A stretch of 64,000 bases of DNA, taken from NCBI GenBank assembly GCA_011523365.1, contig WTGY01000153.1:17572-81571 (forward strand), read 5' to 3'. Made by a program: the position numbers and the translations under genes. Position 1 is the first letter of the stretch, and every line of letters begins with the position of its first letter. Under the pieces are notes generated by a model. It had not been told where the DNA came from. It did no database searches and worked only from the letters and a program-made list of their open reading frames with translations. The DNA comes from Caldilineaceae bacterium (GTDB lineage Bacteria > Chloroflexota > Anaerolineae > Caldilineales > Caldilineaceae). Below are positions 34,013-41,655 of the stretch, in pieces.

Positions 34013-35053
34013 CTATACCTCGACCTCTCGCCTGTCTGCTGCTGCTTCGTATACGGCCCGCATTACCTGCAGATCTTTAGCAGCATCGCTGCCTGAGCTT
34101 CGAGGCTCCCGATCCTCAAGGATGCACTGGACAAAATGCTCCAACTCTGCTTCGTACATATTGACCCGAGGAAAAACTGGTTCTCGTAACTCTCGGTATC
34201 GTGTAGAAAAGAAGGAGGTCTTGCCAAAATCCAGGGGAATGTGGGGATAACCTAGCCGGGTCCGGATGTAGCCTTCCGTACCGGTGATCAGGTGCTCGCG
34301 CGTGCCTTCCCCAACACCGCTGATCTGGTGCGTAGCCAGCAGGCCGCTCTCGAATCGCATCACAATGAAAGGTCTATTCTCATCAATATCGGCCCAAACG
34401 CTCTTGACCTCTCCGAACCAATAGCGCAACAGATTGATGTAGTGGGAGCAGGTATCTCGGATCAGGCCAGGAGGGATTTCGTCGTCAGGAACATTTGGGC
34501 GTTCCTCTTCCGCCTCTGCTAACTCATTATCGCTGTCCGCCTTGAAGATCAATCCATAATAATCGGCCACATCAATTGGCCATATGTAGATCGAATTGCA
34601 GGTTAAGGGCTGGCCGATGAGTCCTTGGCTCAAGAGTTCCCTCGTCTTATTGCAGTCTGAGTCGAAGCGCATCATGTAGCCCACCATCAGCTTAACGCTC
34701 TGGTCGGCGCATCGTTGCACCACTTCTTCACCCGCAGAAGGGGACGTAGCAATGGGCTTCTCCATGAAAACATGTCGTCCGGCCATGGCGGCTTGGATAG
34801 CGAGGGAAGCGTGAAATGTCTCGGGCGTGAGGATCATAACCGCATCGATGGCCGGATCGTCCAGCATCGCGCCGACCGTGGGATAGGCGCGTGTGCCGGT
34901 TGCCTGGCCCACCATCTCAGCCTGCTCCTTAATCACATCCACCACACCTCGCAACTCGACAATAGGGCGCTGTTGGTACTGTAATTTCATAAGACTGGGG
35001 ATGTGTACGCTCTGTGCCACCCCCCCACAGCCGATCAAGCCGATCCCAATCAC
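34013..35053 (-). CDS. Gfo/Idh/MocA family oxidoreductase
   Basis: A 346-residue NAD(P)-dependent dehydrogenase with Rossmann motif GLIGCGGVAQS at residues 5-15, the intact EKP motif in HVFMEKPIA, and a C-terminal substrate domain with RDTCSHYINLLRYW. It is clearly different from the duplicated protein at 1.1-3.3 kb, which has QKP. Cyclitol and sugar 1- or 3-dehydrogenases are typical members. It sits directly before the inosose-type aminotransferase gene in the IclR operon, separated from the ThDP gene upstream by element copy d. Confidence 0.88.
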   Translation of the reverse strand: MIGIGLIGCGGVAQSVHIPSLMKLQYQQRPIVELRGVVDVIKEQAEMVGQATGTRAYPTVGAMLDDPAIDAVMILTPETFHASLAIQAAMAGRHVFMEKPIATSPSAGEEVVQRCADQSVKLMVGYMMRFDSDCNKTRELLSQGLIGQPLTCNSIYIWPIDVADYYGLIFKADSDNELAEAEEERPNVPDDEIPPGLIRDTCSHYINLLRYWFGEVKSVWADIDENRPFIVMRFESGLLATHQISGVGEGTREHLITGTEGYIRTRLGYPHIPLDFGKTSFFSTRYRELREPVFPRVNMYEAELEHFVQCILEDREPRSSGSDAAKDLQVMRAVYEAAADRREVEV

Positions 35054-35102
35054 TGTGTTGATCCTACTCCTCTACAAAAAACAGCCTGCTCCTAGCTTCA
35101 CT

Positions 35103-35291
35103 GGTGAGAAACACAAGCGTAAATGTCGGCCTTCCGGTGGCAAGGCAGCTTCAGCTGGTTCAATGCGTCTCTGTCGCTTACGCTTGCTGGAGAAGCCGGC
35201 TTGAGTTTAGACAAGCGAGAGATGCTAGCCTTTCATCCCATGGCTCAAGCGTGCTTACTTGCAAGCCTGGGGCAGTTCCCGACTTCTCCCA
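35103..35291. repeat. Dispersed palindromic element, copy d
   Basis: It begins GGTGAGAAACACAAGCG. CAAGCGTAA (about 35113) pairs with TTACGCTTG (about 35178), then GGAGAAGCCGGCTTGAG repeats the left end of copy a. It closes with TTCCCGACTTCTCCCATAA. It lies in the 245-bp gap between the ThDP and oxidoreductase genes. Confidence 0.65.
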
Positions 35292-35297
35292 TAATCT

Positions 35298-37043
35298 CTA
35301 ATCCAGGTACAATCCCTGTGCATCCCAGGCTCCGTACCTTGGGAGTGGTGCTTCGGGGTCTACAACCACGTCCAAGACATAAGGCTGCTGCGCGGCCAGC
35401 GCCTCTTTAAGAGCCGATTCTAAGGCGTCGGCTTTTTCTACCCTTTTGGCCCGGACACCATAAGCCTGGGCCAACTGCACAAAGTCGGGATTATACGGCT
35501 CGTTTGCTTTCTCTACTTTGAACTCGGTGCCGTAGGTGCTGCCGGTGTAGGCCTTTTGAATACCTCTGATCGATATGTAACCGTAGTTATTCAAGATGAT
35601 CCAGATAACCGGAATATCATACTCAACAGCCGCAGCCAGCGTTTGCGGAAAAACGGTGAATCCACCATCGCCCGTTATCGCCACAACCGGCTTGTCGGGA
35701 TAGGCCAGCTTAGCGCCCAGAGCAGCCGGTGGACCAAAGCCCATGGTCGCCCAGCCGCCGCCAGAGGTAATAAGGGTCCTGGGCGTATAGCACACCATTT
35801 GCGAAGTGGCGATGCTCTTGGACGTACTGGTATCGGTCACCACAATGCCATCCCGGGGCAACAGGGTCCGAATCTCATGCATAACGCGCAGCGGATGGAT
35901 GGGCGTCGTATTGGATGTCAGGCTTTTGGTCGCTTCCTGCCGCCAGTCTGTCATCTCGGCCTGCCGCTCCTTGGCCCAGGGCGAAACATCCCGCTGAGGT
36001 TCGGTCTCCTTTACTGCTGCCAGTACGTCGCTCAGGACCGCCGCGGCATCCCCAACGATCCCTATCTCAACCGGATAGTGATTGCCAATTTCGCCGGGCT
36101 CGATATCAACCTGAATGAGCTTGGTGGGGGGAATGGCAAATGTGTATTGGGAGTCCCACGAACAGGTATCATGTTCGTTAAATCGGGTGCCCAGGGCTAA
36201 GATGACATCGGCGTTCAGGGTTGTTCTATTAGCCACCGAGGTTCCGCCAATTCCGGTTACCCCCATCGCCAGAGGGTCCTGCTCATCAAAAATCCCTTTG
36301 CCCATGACGCTGGTCGTCACCGGTATGCTCAGATAATGGGCGAGCTCTGTTAGGGCTTGGCTGGCCTCGGATAACAGCGTGCCTCCCCCGGCGAAAATGA
36401 CCGGTCTCTCGGCCTGTACCAACAATTCGGCGGCTTTGGCAATTTGGGCCGCATCGCCTCTTGCCCCAGAGCCGGTTGCCATATGCTCCCACAAGTCTGG
36501 TATCTCCACGTCGGCCTTTGTGCTCAGGAGATCCATAGGGATGCTGATCAATACCGGCCCAGATCGGCCCGATACAGCCGTGTTAAAAGCACGCGTCATG
36601 ACATAGGGCAGCAGGTCGATCCGATCCACCCGCCAGACCCGCTTGACGAAAGGACGGTAAATTTCGTGCTGAGAGGCGTCGGCATGCATGCTTAACTCTT
36701 GAAAAGACTCCTGGCCATGGCGATACGTCGGCACTTCGCCAGCAATGACGAGCATTGGCGTGCAATCGAGGGCAGCATGGGCCACACCGGTGATTGCATT
36801 GGTCAGGCCAGGACCAATGTGTGTCAAAACCAGGGCCGGTTTATGGCTGGCCTTGAAGTAGCAGTCCGCAGCATGAGAAGCGATAGACTCGTGGCGCGTG
36901 CTGATGAATTTTATTTTCGAATCCTCAAGCGCACTAAGGATGGCTGCACCGGTGTGACCACACATTCCAAAGATATAGTCCCCGCCCATTTGTTCCAGGC
37001 ACCTGACCACAATTTCCCCACCTGTCAATGATTCTTTAGTCAT
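35298..37043 (-). CDS. ThDP-dependent enzyme, acetolactate synthase-like (second)
   Basis: Taken from ATG 37043 behind GGGGGA, the protein has 581 residues; the frame reaches 37139 but that part overlaps the isomerase remnant. It has E52 (TRHESIASHAAD) in the pyrimidine domain and ITGDGGFTVFPQT with the paired asparagine in ILNNYGYISIRG. It is clearly different in sequence from the ThDP enzyme at 4.9-6.6 kb. I considered the inositol-pathway hydrolase IolD; the length and the ALS-like start argue against it, but a cleaving or carboligating role on a keto-polyol fits the operon. It lies 20 bp after the isomerase remnant. Confidence 0.87.
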   Translation of the reverse strand: MTKESLTGGEIVVRCLEQMGGDYIFGMCGHTGAAILSALEDSKIKFISTRHESIASHAADCYFKASHKPALVLTHIGPGLTNAITGVAHAALDCTPMLVIAGEVPTYRHGQESFQELSMHADASQHEIYRPFVKRVWRVDRIDLLPYVMTRAFNTAVSGRSGPVLISIPMDLLSTKADVEIPDLWEHMATGSGARGDAAQIAKAAELLVQAERPVIFAGGGTLLSEASQALTELAHYLSIPVTTSVMGKGIFDEQDPLAMGVTGIGGTSVANRTTLNADVILALGTRFNEHDTCSWDSQYTFAIPPTKLIQVDIEPGEIGNHYPVEIGIVGDAAAVLSDVLAAVKETEPQRDVSPWAKERQAEMTDWRQEATKSLTSNTTPIHPLRVMHEIRTLLPRDGIVVTDTSTSKSIATSQMVCYTPRTLITSGGGWATMGFGPPAALGAKLAYPDKPVVAITGDGGFTVFPQTLAAAVEYDIPVIWIILNNYGYISIRGIQKAYTGSTYGTEFKVEKANEPYNPDFVQLAQAYGVRAKRVEKADALESALKEALAAQQPYVLDVVVDPEAPLPRYGAWDAQGLYLD

Positions 37044-37062
37044 GTTGTCTCCCCCTTGAAAC

Positions 37063-37287
37063 TCAGGTTGGCCAGCCCAACTCTTCAAGTGCAGTCTTAG
37101 ATTCTCGAAGATTTTCATCAGTGCCGCCGGGAATGACAATCTCCAATATATAAGGGCGCGTGTGTCCCATTTCGAGCAGTTTGTTGCTTATCGCTCCAAA
37201 GTCAATCGTCCCCTGACCCACTGGTAGTTTTTCAAATCGCCCGTCATTGTCATTCAAATGGATCATGGAGTTAGCCAACCGTTTCAT
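37063..37287 (-). pseudogene. Truncated sugar phosphate isomerase/epimerase (C-terminal 74 residues)
   Basis: The reading frame has MIHLNDNDGRFEKLPVGQGT and ends ESKTALEELGWPT, the last third of a xylose-isomerase-like TIM barrel whose full length is about 270 (compare 30624-31436). The ATG overlaps the stop codon of the epimerase gene as ATGA, so it could still be translated by coupling. The metal-binding residues from the first two thirds are missing. It is either a deletion remnant or an unusually short expressed fragment; I favour a remnant. Confidence 0.75.
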
Positions 37288-38234
37288 ACCATTTGTTGAA
37301 AAATCGCTCTGGTCTGGGCGATACCATCAGCCAGGGGAGTGATTGGAACCTGTCCGATGAGCCCGCGTAGCCCCTTGTCATCTACGTCTGATGGTGCGGG
37401 GATATGCTCCTGGCCATGGGTGATAAGTCCGCGGGCAGATGGAATCTGTCGCTCGATCTCGGCCACGAACTCGGGGATTGAGGCCACTGTCCCGCGCAGA
37501 TTAAACGTTGACGCGCCTTTGTGTTCGGCCTTAGCGCAGGCGATGAAGGCTTTAGCAACGTCGTTTACAAACTGGGCGTTTATGCGTCCGCCAAAGTCGA
37601 TGTGGAACTGCTGTCCCGCTAGCCCCGCCTTAATGGCTACTGTCAGGTCCGCGCTGCGTCCTTGGTCTCGTCCCGGTCCATAGAGTACCCCAGGACGTAG
37701 GCCGATACTGGATAGCCTCTCATTCAACCAATAGATCCGGGCACTCTCCTCGTTGCACGCCTTGAAGACTCCATAGTAGCTGGCCGGAAACAGGGGGGCA
37801 TCATCAGGAACAGGCACGACTTCATAGGCTTCTTCAGGGCCCATGGCCGCCGATGAACTGGCATAGACCAAATGCTGCACTTGATCTGGAAAGCGTTTTG
37901 CTGCTTCAAAGACGTTCAAGGTGCCGATAATATTTATTTGAGCGCCCCTTATCGGGTTAGCGTGACAGTCAGGGTGTTGCAGCGCAGCCAGATGAATAAT
38001 GCTGGTAATGCCGTTTTCCCCAATGACTTGAGTTAGCTGTTCGCCATCGGTTATATCGCCCCGGATAAACGTTATGCTGGCAATCTCCTCTGGTTTCATC
38101 AGTAGCGCCATCCGCCTGGGCTCGAGATCCAGATCATATACCAGCGTTGGGTCTCCGGCCTGCACCAGGTTTTTGGCCACCCAGGCCCCAACACAACCAT
38201 GACCACCGGTTATCAAAAAACGACGTTGGTTCAT
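37284..38234 (-). CDS. NAD-dependent epimerase/dehydratase (extended SDR)
   Basis: A 316-residue extended short-chain dehydrogenase. The nucleotide-binding glycine motif is slightly unusual, TGGHGCVGAWV at 9-19 (H and C where AGFIG is common). It has the serine of the VYASSSAAMG segment. Catalytic tyrosine and lysine are expected in the following YYGVFKACNEE segment. It starts in a TAATG overlap with the IclR gene stop and ends in an ATGA overlap with the isomerase remnant, so translation is coupled along this part of the operon. Its sugar or uronate substrate is unknown. Confidence 0.88.
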   Translation of the reverse strand: MNQRRFLITGGHGCVGAWVAKNLVQAGDPTLVYDLDLEPRRMALLMKPEEIASITFIRGDITDGEQLTQVIGENGITSIIHLAALQHPDCHANPIRGAQINIIGTLNVFEAAKRFPDQVQHLVYASSSAAMGPEEAYEVVPVPDDAPLFPASYYGVFKACNEESARIYWLNERLSSIGLRPGVLYGPGRDQGRSADLTVAIKAGLAGQQFHIDFGGRINAQFVNDVAKAFIACAKAEHKGASTFNLRGTVASIPEFVAEIERQIPSARGLITHGQEHIPAPSDVDDKGLRGLIGQVPITPLADGIAQTRAIFQQMV

Positions 38235-39022
38235 TATTCTTCTCGATTCGCGATTAGATGTCCCAACTCCTTCGAAATTTCCTGGGCGGCCTCTTTAACC
38301 ATGCTTCCGAACTCGGCCATTCTTTCCGGGGTGAACCGCAAAGATAAACCGCTGATCCCGACAGTTCCAACTACCTCCCCAGTATAATCTTTGATAACAG
38401 CGGAGACCCCGCTAAGGCCGGACAGAGTCTCGCCGATGCTGGTTGCATAACCCTGTGTTCGTATCTGACTCAGTTCCTTTAGTAGCGCCTCTCGGTCCAC
38501 CGGAGCATCCGTGGCGGGCAGTCGCAGATCTGGATCTTGGAGGATTGTCTTTATCTCGTGCTCCGACAGATTGGCCAAAATGACCTTGCCAGGTGATCCA
38601 TAATGTAAATCGTACGGCTTCCCGATCTCGGCTTTATAGCGCAGCGGATTGGTACCCTCGATCTGATCAACGTATATGCGGCGGTCCTGGTAGCGGACGG
38701 CTAAAGAAACTGTCTCGCCGGACAACTGATGGAGGTCATTCATATAGGGCAGGGCCCGAGATCTGAAGCTCAATTGGTGGAGAAAAGCTTGAGACAAAAT
38801 GAGCACAGATGGCCCTAAAGAATATTTGTCAGTTTCCTGATGCTGGATTGCTAAGCCCTTTTCAACGAGAGAGGTCAAATAGCGATGAGCCGCACCTCTA
38901 CTCAAGTTGAGGTCTTTAGCAAGGTCGGTCACACCAGCGGGAATAGATCGCTTAGCCAAATATAGAAGAACATCAACTGCTCTTTCTACGGCAACGACTG
39001 TGCGATGCCTCTTGTCCGTCAT
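38234..39022 (-). CDS. IclR family transcriptional regulator
   Basis: A 262-residue regulator from ATG 39022 (MTDKRHRTVVAVERAVDVLL). A winged helix-turn-helix spans about 10-70 (GVTDLAKDLNLSRGAAHRYL). An IclR effector domain follows, with the typical GKPYDLHYGSPGKVILA and SGVSAVIKDYTGEVVGTVGISG segments. The frame extends 13 codons further with no ribosome-binding site. It is the first gene of the catabolic operon running to 28.8 kb and overlaps the next start codon (TAATG). A promoter with a 19-bp palindrome directly downstream of its -10 box suggests autorepression, and the same site controls the Rieske-desaturase. Confidence 0.92.
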   Translation of the reverse strand: MTDKRHRTVVAVERAVDVLLYLAKRSIPAGVTDLAKDLNLSRGAAHRYLTSLVEKGLAIQHQETDKYSLGPSVLILSQAFLHQLSFRSRALPYMNDLHQLSGETVSLAVRYQDRRIYVDQIEGTNPLRYKAEIGKPYDLHYGSPGKVILANLSEHEIKTILQDPDLRLPATDAPVDREALLKELSQIRTQGYATSIGETLSGLSGVSAVIKDYTGEVVGTVGISGLSLRFTPERMAEFGSMVKEAAQEISKELGHLIANREE

Positions 39023-39226
39023 AATGTTATGTGATTCCTGAAAAGATATGATGACTATCATCAGCGGCGTCTTAAAGTAACAACAATCCTTACGAAATCT
39101 TGTTACTTTGCCAGGCCGCTGAGTATAACGCTCAGTCTAAACAACAAGCTAAGCAAAGGCTGCGTCGCCCATTTGCCGGAAGGACGATGGAATACTGGGC
39201 CGCAACCACAGGAATAAGGGGGTAGT

Positions 39227-39245
39227 TGCGGAATCTGATTCCGCA
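39227..39245. promoter_or_regulatory. IclR-type operator, copy 2
   Basis: TGCGGAATCTGATTCCGCA, identical to 12891-12909. It begins 4 bases downstream of the -10 box of the operon promoter and is about 205 bases upstream of the regulator's start codon. Confidence 0.8.
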
Positions 39246-39249
39246 CGCC

Positions 39250-39278
39250 ATAATACTAGAGATAGTCTGCCTCGTCAA
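39250..39278 (-). promoter_or_regulatory. Sigma70-type promoter of the IclR operon
   Basis: On the minus strand: TTGACG (39278-39273), a 17-base spacer, then TATTAT (39255-39250). The geometry relative to the palindrome is the same as at the desaturase promoter, to within one base. Confidence 0.78.
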
Positions 39279-39761
39279 ACGGGGTTAATTTGGGGGGAGC
39301 ATCCCAAAAAGGGGGCGAACTTTCCCATGCCTCCGGTCGCAGCGGAGCCGCACCTATCTCGCGATCAACTCTGAGTCAGAGGAAAAGGCAGTTCTCTCTC
39401 CTCACTCCTCTTCCCTCTCTCCTCGCTTTTTTGGGCGGTCGGGCGCAAGCGCCCTCCCTTGTGCGGGGGCTCCGCCCCCGCAACGCCCCCGGTCCTGCTC
39501 GCGCCGCAGTGAGATTGAGGGCATTGTGACGGTGCCCACCCGCGGCGGCCGTGCTTCGTCCCGTCCTCCGTCCCGCTCCCATAGGGGCCGGCCTTGTGCC
39601 CCCCCATCAACATGTCTGGCCAGCAGTACCTACTCCCACAAGAAGTCCCGAGCCACCGACCGCTGACCACTGACCTCTATAGTTTCCCTTGACACGCATG
39701 TTAGAATCTATTTCTGCCGTGACCGCCCGTCTTCCATAGTAGCCGACGCTAGGCGAACCCA

Positions 39762-41573
39762 ATGTCCCCGTCCGCTAATTCCGAAGAACCGAGAACCTCC
39801 TTTCCTCTCATCAAGGAGGAGCTGAAGAAGCAGATCCCCAGGATTACGCTCCTCGTCGCCCTCGCCCTCATCGGCACGGCAGTCGGCCTGATCCAGCCCT
39901 TCCTATTCAAGCTGCTCATCGACACGGCCATTCCAACCGCCGACCTGCGCCTGATCGGCCTCCTCCTCGTCGGCATGGTAGTCGTGCCCGTCCTCAGTGC
40001 CGGCCTCAATGCCGCCAACCACTACCTGCGCGCCTACATCGGCGAAAGCGTCTCCCAACGCCTGCGACGCGACCTGTTCGACCACCTCCTGCACGTCCGC
40101 CTCGCCGACCTCGATCAGTTCAAGACCGGAGAGCATCTTCATCGCCTCACTCGCAGCTGCGGCAGAATCGGCGATGTCTTCGTCGGGAACCACCTTCTGC
40201 CGCTGGCAATGAGCACAATCCTCCTTCTGGGCACGCTCGCCGCCATGACGGCGCTCCACTGGCGCCTCACCCTTCTGGCGCTGCTCGCCTTCCCGCTCTC
40301 CTACCTCCTCACGCGCAAAACGCGCAAACATGCCCAGATCCTTGAACGCAACTTCTCCAATACGTTGGAGGCAGGCCAGAGCTACCTCAACGAATTCTTC
40401 CCCGGCATGCGCACAATCCGGGCCTTCAACGCCGAGCCCTATGAAAAATCGCGCTGGCAGGAATGGCTTGTGAAGCATCGCAGCATCAAAGCGAGGATCA
40501 CGGCATTCCACGAGCTGATCCGCATAGTCCTGCCCGAAACCGTCAACTACGTCGCCGCCGGCCTCGTCTTCGGTTACGGCGCATTCGAGATCATTCAGGG
40601 CCGGCTGACCATAGGCAGTCTCGTTGCCTTTGCCGCATACCTGCCCCGAGCCTACGCCGTCTTGCAGTCACTCCTGGGCACCCACGTCAATCTGCAGGAG
40701 GCCCGCGTCAACGCCGAAAAGGTGGATGCCCTCTTTGCCCTCCCCCGCGAACCATTCGGCGTCAAGGTCCTGTCGCCCGGAGATGCATCACAGAAGGCAG
40801 GCGTCGAAAGCGCGCCGCCTACTGTCGGCGCCGAACTGACCTTCAAGAACGTCTCCTTCGACTACGGCCGCGGCGACTTCGGCGCACACGACCTCACCTT
40901 CCGCATCGAGTGCGGCGAGTTCGTCGGCATCGTCGGTCCTAGTGGCGGCGGCAAGTCAACCATCATCGACCTGATCATGGGCTTCTACACGCCACAGTCC
41001 GGCACCATCAACCTGGACGGGATCGATCTCCAGGAACTTTCCCTGACCTCGCTGCGCAGTCAGATCGGCCTCGTGTCCCAGGACCTGTTCTTCTGGAACG
41101 ACAGCATAAGCCGCAACGTAAACTATCCCCGCACTGACGAGGATGCCGGCGCCGTCACCGAAGCCGCCCGCACAGCACAAATCGATGAATTCATCACCAG
41201 CCTGCCCCGCGACTACTGCACCGTCATCGGCGAACGCGGACTGACGCTCTCCGGCGGTGAACGCCAGCGCCTCGCCATCGCCCGCGCCCTCCTCAAGCGC
41301 CCCCGGCTCCTCCTCCTCGACGAGGCCACCTCCGCACTCGACGCCCTCACAGAACAAAAGGTCCGCACCGCCTTCGAAAACGCACGCGAGGGACGGACCG
41401 CCGTCGTCGTTGCCCATCGGCTGACCACGATCCTCAACGCAGACCGCATTATTGTGATTCACAAGGGCCGAATCGTGGAGATGGGCAGCCGCACAGAACT
41501 GCTGAAGCGTGGCGGCCTCTTCTCGGACCTGTACAAGGCACAATCTTTCGATCTTCCTGCGATCGCGCTATAA
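39762..41573 (+). CDS. ABC transporter, fused membrane and ATPase domains (exporter type)
   Basis: A 603-residue half-transporter. An N-terminal six-helix ABC membrane domain (about 20-320) is followed by an ATPase domain with Walker A GPSGGGKST, signature LSGGERQR, Walker B RLLLLDEATSALD, and the H-loop in VVVAHRLTT. It should act as a dimer that exports lipids, peptides or drugs (MsbA/multidrug-like). It opens the plus-strand, GC-rich half of the window. The gene is intact, and the neighbouring transketolase 82 bp downstream gives no hint of the substrate. Confidence 0.92.
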   Translation: MSPSANSEEPRTSFPLIKEELKKQIPRITLLVALALIGTAVGLIQPFLFKLLIDTAIPTADLRLIGLLLVGMVVVPVLSAGLNAANHYLRAYIGESVSQRLRRDLFDHLLHVRLADLDQFKTGEHLHRLTRSCGRIGDVFVGNHLLPLAMSTILLLGTLAAMTALHWRLTLLALLAFPLSYLLTRKTRKHAQILERNFSNTLEAGQSYLNEFFPGMRTIRAFNAEPYEKSRWQEWLVKHRSIKARITAFHELIRIVLPETVNYVAAGLVFGYGAFEIIQGRLTIGSLVAFAAYLPRAYAVLQSLLGTHVNLQEARVNAEKVDALFALPREPFGVKVLSPGDASQKAGVESAPPTVGAELTFKNVSFDYGRGDFGAHDLTFRIECGEFVGIVGPSGGGKSTIIDLIMGFYTPQSGTINLDGIDLQELSLTSLRSQIGLVSQDLFFWNDSISRNVNYPRTDEDAGAVTEAARTAQIDEFITSLPRDYCTVIGERGLTLSGGERQRLAIARALLKRPRLLLLDEATSALDALTEQKVRTAFENAREGRTAVVVAHRLTTILNADRIIVIHKGRIVEMGSRTELLKRGGLFSDLYKAQSFDLPAIAL

Positions 41574-41655
41574 TCCGTAGTAACCTTTGCGGCCGATGCG
41601 TTCCCGACGCTCCGCTGGCTGAAAGCTACCATTCACCCTAAGGATTCTGCCACCG

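Larger units (their letters stand above)
39023..39761. other. Long intergenic region at the accessory/core boundary
   Basis: The left part carries the IclR operon promoter and operator and a leader of about 220 bases. From about 39390 there is a pyrimidine-rich tract (39391-39432), a perfect 8-bp GC stem with a 3-base loop (39463-39481), and GC-rich sequence without a convincing gene. Base composition and gene content change across it. Confidence 0.6.

Noticed and set aside
35298..37043. IolD (trihydroxycyclohexanedione hydrolase)
   Set aside because: The protein is shorter than IolD, its N-terminus is acetolactate-synthase-like, and no other iol genes flank it. Only a general ThDP-enzyme call is safe.
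39290..39700. Small genes in the GC-rich gap
   Set aside because: Open frames on both strands are proline/arginine-rich shadows of skewed sequence, without ribosome-binding sites or family motifs.
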